Of a stretch of DNA of 6,374 nt, positions 5,064-6,374 are shown piece by piece. Made by a program: the position numbers and the translations under genes. The notes below the pieces were generated by a model. It saw only the letters and a program-made list of their open reading frames with translations, made no database searches and was not told where the DNA came from. This DNA is from an uncultured Mollicutes bacterium (GTDB lineage: Bacteria; Bacillota_I; Bacilli_A; MAG-NZ): NCBI GenBank assembly GCA_913064935.1, contig CAJYBF010000062.1:1-6374 (forward strand). Reading direction: 5' to 3'. Numbering within the stretch: the first letter of the stretch is position 1; each line of letters begins with the position of its first letter.

Positions 5064-5552
5064 ATGAAATATATAACAGAGGCAATAATTGAAATACCAA
5101 TGCATACGATGAACAAATACGAGATTGATAAAGAAAAGAATAGGATTAAACTTAATAGAGTTTTATATTCACCTATGACCTATCCAGCAGAATATGGTTA
5201 CATTGAAGAGACGTTAGCGTTAGATGGGGATCCATTAGATATTTTAGTCTTGGCTAGTACAAAAACATTCCCTGGTTGTGTGATTGACGCACGAGTAGTG
5301 GGATATTTAGACATGATTGATAATGGAGATAAAGACGAGAAAATTATCGCAGTTGTTGATGATGATCCTAGACTTGATCACATTCATACAATTGATGATA
5401 TTCAAACTCACACACTAAGAGAGATTAAACACTTCTTTAAAACGTATAAAGATTTACAAGTAGATGGTTTAGTTGAAGTTGGAGAATATTATTCAAAAGA
5501 AGAAGCTATAGAACTTCTTGAAAGATATAAGAAAAATTATCAAAAAGGCTAA
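5064..5552 (+). CDS. ppa: Inorganic pyrophosphatase, family I
   Basis: This 162-residue soluble enzyme (EC 3.6.1.1) hydrolyses pyrophosphate to phosphate with Mg2+, pulling biosynthetic reactions forward. The active-site set known from the E. coli enzyme is complete: E10 (IIEIP), K18 and E20 (KYEIDK), R32, Y40 and Y44 (YPAEYGY), the signature DGDPLD with D54, D56 and D59, then D86, D91 and K93 (DNGDKDEK), and Y128-K129 (TYKDL). The length is normal for a bacterial family I enzyme. GAGGTG lies seven bases before the ATG. The gene has its own extended -10 promoter and is divergent from the membrane-protein pair. No terminator follows its stop directly; instead the next promoter starts one base later (5553), so its transcript probably continues to the terminator at 5681-5704. 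Identification is secure. Confidence 0.96.
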   Translation: MKYITEAIIEIPMHTMNKYEIDKEKNRIKLNRVLYSPMTYPAEYGYIEETLALDGDPLDILVLASTKTFPGCVIDARVVGYLDMIDNGDKDEKIIAVVDDDPRLDHIHTIDDIQTHTLREIKHFFKTYKDLQVDGLVEVGEYYSKEEAIELLERYKKNYQKG

Positions 5553-5581
5553 TTGTCATTAAGTGACTTATTTGGTACAAT
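5553..5581 (+). promoter_or_regulatory. Strong sigma-A-type promoter ahead of the rsgA leader
   Basis: TTGTCA (5553-5558), a 17-base spacer, and TACAAT (5576-5581) preceded by TGG make a near-consensus promoter with an extended -10. It begins on the base after the pyrophosphatase stop codon. Initiation near 5588 gives a transcript whose first features are a 10-codon ORF and a terminator; rsgA follows. No better promoter was seen between the terminator and rsgA. Confidence 0.8.
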
Positions 5582-5613
5582 AATTTATAAGATATTATAA
5601 GGGGGTATGTAAA

Positions 5614-5646
5614 ATGATTGATATATTAGGTGAAAAAACAAAATAG
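5614..5646 (+). CDS. Ten-residue leader peptide candidate (MIDILGEKTK)
   Basis: ATG at 5614 is preceded by AAGGGGG (5599-5605) at 8-base spacing, one of the best ribosome binding sites in the window, and the ORF ends at TAG after ten codons. It sits about 25 bases downstream of the predicted transcript start and 35 bases before a terminator, the position of a leader peptide. The peptide has no run of one amino acid, so a classical amino-acid attenuator is not indicated; it has three Lys and two Ile. It might instead be the stub of a lost gene. The strength of the signals upstream supports translation; function is inference. Confidence 0.5.
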   Translation: MIDILGEKTK

Positions 5647-5680
5647 ATCAAAATACCTTCACACAGAATGTTCTATTTTT

Positions 5681-5704
5681 AGGAGCTAAGTGAGGCTCCT
5701 TTTT
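5681..5704 (+). terminator. Intrinsic terminator between the mini-ORF and rsgA
   Basis: AGGAGC (5681-5686) pairs perfectly with GCTCCT (5695-5700) around the 8-base loop TAAGTGAG; the right arm ends in T5, then G and T4. The stem is short (6 bp), so partial readthrough is likely. The rsgA ribosome binding site starts about 18 bases after the T run, so rsgA expression would depend on readthrough unless an undetected promoter lies in between. Confidence 0.75.
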
Positions 5705-5734
5705 GTTTTCTTGTGATAAGAAAGAGGAAAGAAA

Positions 5735-6374
5735 ATTAATATTAAAGAAAAAGTTTTGAAAGAATTTGAACCATACAAAAACGATATGCTATTAGGAAGA
5801 GTTATTAAAGTTCATAGAGACATGGTTGAGTGTTTATATTTAGAGAAGATAATCAAGACGGCAGTTTCGGGAAGGTTCAAATACACAACTACCGGATCTG
5901 CTGATTATCCATCAGTAGGAGACTATGTAATATTCACATTAAGTGATGATATTGGAGTAATTCATAAGGTCTGTAGTAGATATTCAGAATTATCAAGGCA
6001 AGATGTTGGCGGGAGTAGCAATAGGCAAGTAATGGCAAGTAATGTTGACCAAGTATTTATTTGTATATCGTTAAATAACGATTTCAATTTAAAAAAGATA
6101 AACCAGTTTATCGCGATGGTTTATTCAAGTAATGCAGTTCCAATAGTATTGCTTACAAAAAGAGATTTATGCAGTGATGTAGAGTCTAAGATTGAACTAG
6201 TAAGGCAAATTGATGAAATGGGTATATATCCGATTTCTGTTTTGAATAAAGAAGATGTTAATATTTTGAGGGAATTAGTAAAAGATAAAACAAGTGTATT
6301 TTTAGGAGCATCTGGAGTTGGGAAATCTTCGATTGTAAATAGTATAATTGGAGAGCCAGTATTAAAGACAAGTG
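5735..6374 (+). CDS. rsgA: Ribosome small-subunit-dependent GTPase A (RsgA), 3' end beyond window
   Basis: The first 213 residues of the circularly permuted GTPase that helps 30S subunit maturation by binding near the decoding site. Residues about 19-70 are the OB-fold (LLGRVIKVHR, SGRFKY, PSVGDYVIF). The GTPase domain begins at about 100 (ASNVDQVFICISLNNDFNL), with G4 motif TKRD at 141-144 before the P-loop GASGVGKSS at 191-199, the order expected of RsgA. The G3 motif and zinc-binding C-terminus lie outside. The N-terminal extension and the LNNDFNL segment resemble the longer (about 350-residue) RsgA form. The start is unusual: no ATG, GTG or TTG lies at the family-like N-terminus, but ATT at 5735 sits 7 bases after AGAGG and yields (M)NIKEKVLKEFEPY. 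TTG at 5756 and ATG at 5786 lack ribosome binding sites, and the latter cuts close to the OB-fold. Confidence 0.9.
   Translation, partial: MNIKEKVLKEFEPYKNDMLLGRVIKVHRDMVECLYLEKIIKTAVSGRFKYTTTGSADYPSVGDYVIFTLSDDIGVIHKVCSRYSELSRQDVGGSSNRQVMASNVDQVFICISLNNDFNLKKINQFIAMVYSSNAVPIVLLTKRDLCSDVESKIELVRQIDEMGIYPISVLNKEDVNILRELVKDKTSVFLGASGVGKSSIVNSIIGEPVLKTS

Larger units (their letters stand above)
5588..5734 (+). promoter_or_regulatory. Putative attenuator leader of rsgA
   Basis: The leader holds in order a strong ribosome binding site, a 10-codon ORF, an intrinsic terminator and the rsgA ribosome binding site. Competing pairings are visible: GGGGGTAT (5601-5608, the mini-ORF site) with ATACCTTC (5653-5660, two G-U pairs); AAAATAGA (5640-5647, over the mini-ORF stop) with TCTATTTT (5672-5679, next to the terminator stem); and CTTCAC (5657-5662) with GTGAGG (5690-5695, touching the terminator's right arm). 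A ribosome on the mini-ORF would disturb the first two. This suggests, but does not prove, translation-dependent attenuation. Confidence 0.45.

Noticed and set aside
4887..5105. Minus-strand ORF of 72 codons overlapping the ppa start
   Set aside because: No ribosome binding site, Cys/His/Tyr-rich nonsense composition, and antisense to the ppa promoter and gene start.
5786..6374. rsgA starting at ATG 5786
   Set aside because: No ribosome binding site upstream; in-frame, family-like coding sequence extends 17 codons further to a position with a good binding site.
1..6374. CRISPR array, insertion sequence, phage or toxin-antitoxin genes
   Set aside because: No regularly spaced repeats, transposase, integrase or recognised toxin or antitoxin was seen on either strand.

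Overview
The window is AT-rich (by eye about 30% G+C) and looks like part of a low-GC Gram-positive chromosome. Strong AGGAGG-type ribosome binding sites, extended -10 promoters (TGnTATAAT) and short intrinsic terminators fit Bacillota or a deep Mollicutes-type lineage (Acholeplasma, Izemoplasma or Haloplasma-like). TGG encodes Trp and TGA ends the transporter gene, so the code is the standard bacterial one, not that of Mycoplasma. The lineage is inferred from gene content and style, not from any search.

Layout. (1) 1-742: a composite edge region. A leftward AraC-type DNA-binding module, apparently the C-terminal end of a larger regulator, meets a rightward fragment of a GGDEF (diguanylate cyclase) domain head-on near 405-412. 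Both are cut off there, and the region looks like rearranged DNA or an assembly junction. (2) 743-1702, leftward: a zinc-dependent phospholipase C family protein, closed by a terminator that overlaps its stop codon. (3) 1703-1809: a divergent promoter region with an extended -10 on each strand. (4) 1810-3641, rightward: an operon of a UMF1/Atg22-type MFS transporter and a Maf nucleotide pyrophosphatase, overlapping by ATGA. (5) 3642-3816: an intergenic region with small dyads and a strong bidirectional terminator serving convergent genes. (6) 3817-4825, leftward: two adjacent small membrane proteins of unknown function, one base apart, which resemble each other and may be tandem paralogues. 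(7) 4826-5063: a divergent region with a possible promoter for the membrane pair, a candidate promoter plus structured terminator that could make a roughly 92-nt RNA, and the promoter of the next gene. (8) 5064-5552: family I inorganic pyrophosphatase. (9) 5553-5734: a strong promoter, a 10-codon ORF with a very good ribosome binding site, and a terminator, all immediately before rsgA. (10) 5735-window end: the first 213 codons of a RsgA-type GTPase, apparently beginning with the rare start codon ATT.

How the genes work together. Maf (hydrolysis of non-canonical or pyrimidine NTPs), pyrophosphatase (removal of the PPi that polymerases and Maf release) and RsgA (30S subunit maturation) are ordinary housekeeping functions of growing cells. 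They share no single pathway. The parts most worth a second look are the rsgA leader (promoter, mini-ORF, terminator, then an apparent ATT start), the structured element upstream of the pyrophosphatase gene, the paired membrane proteins, and the opposed gene fragments at the left edge.
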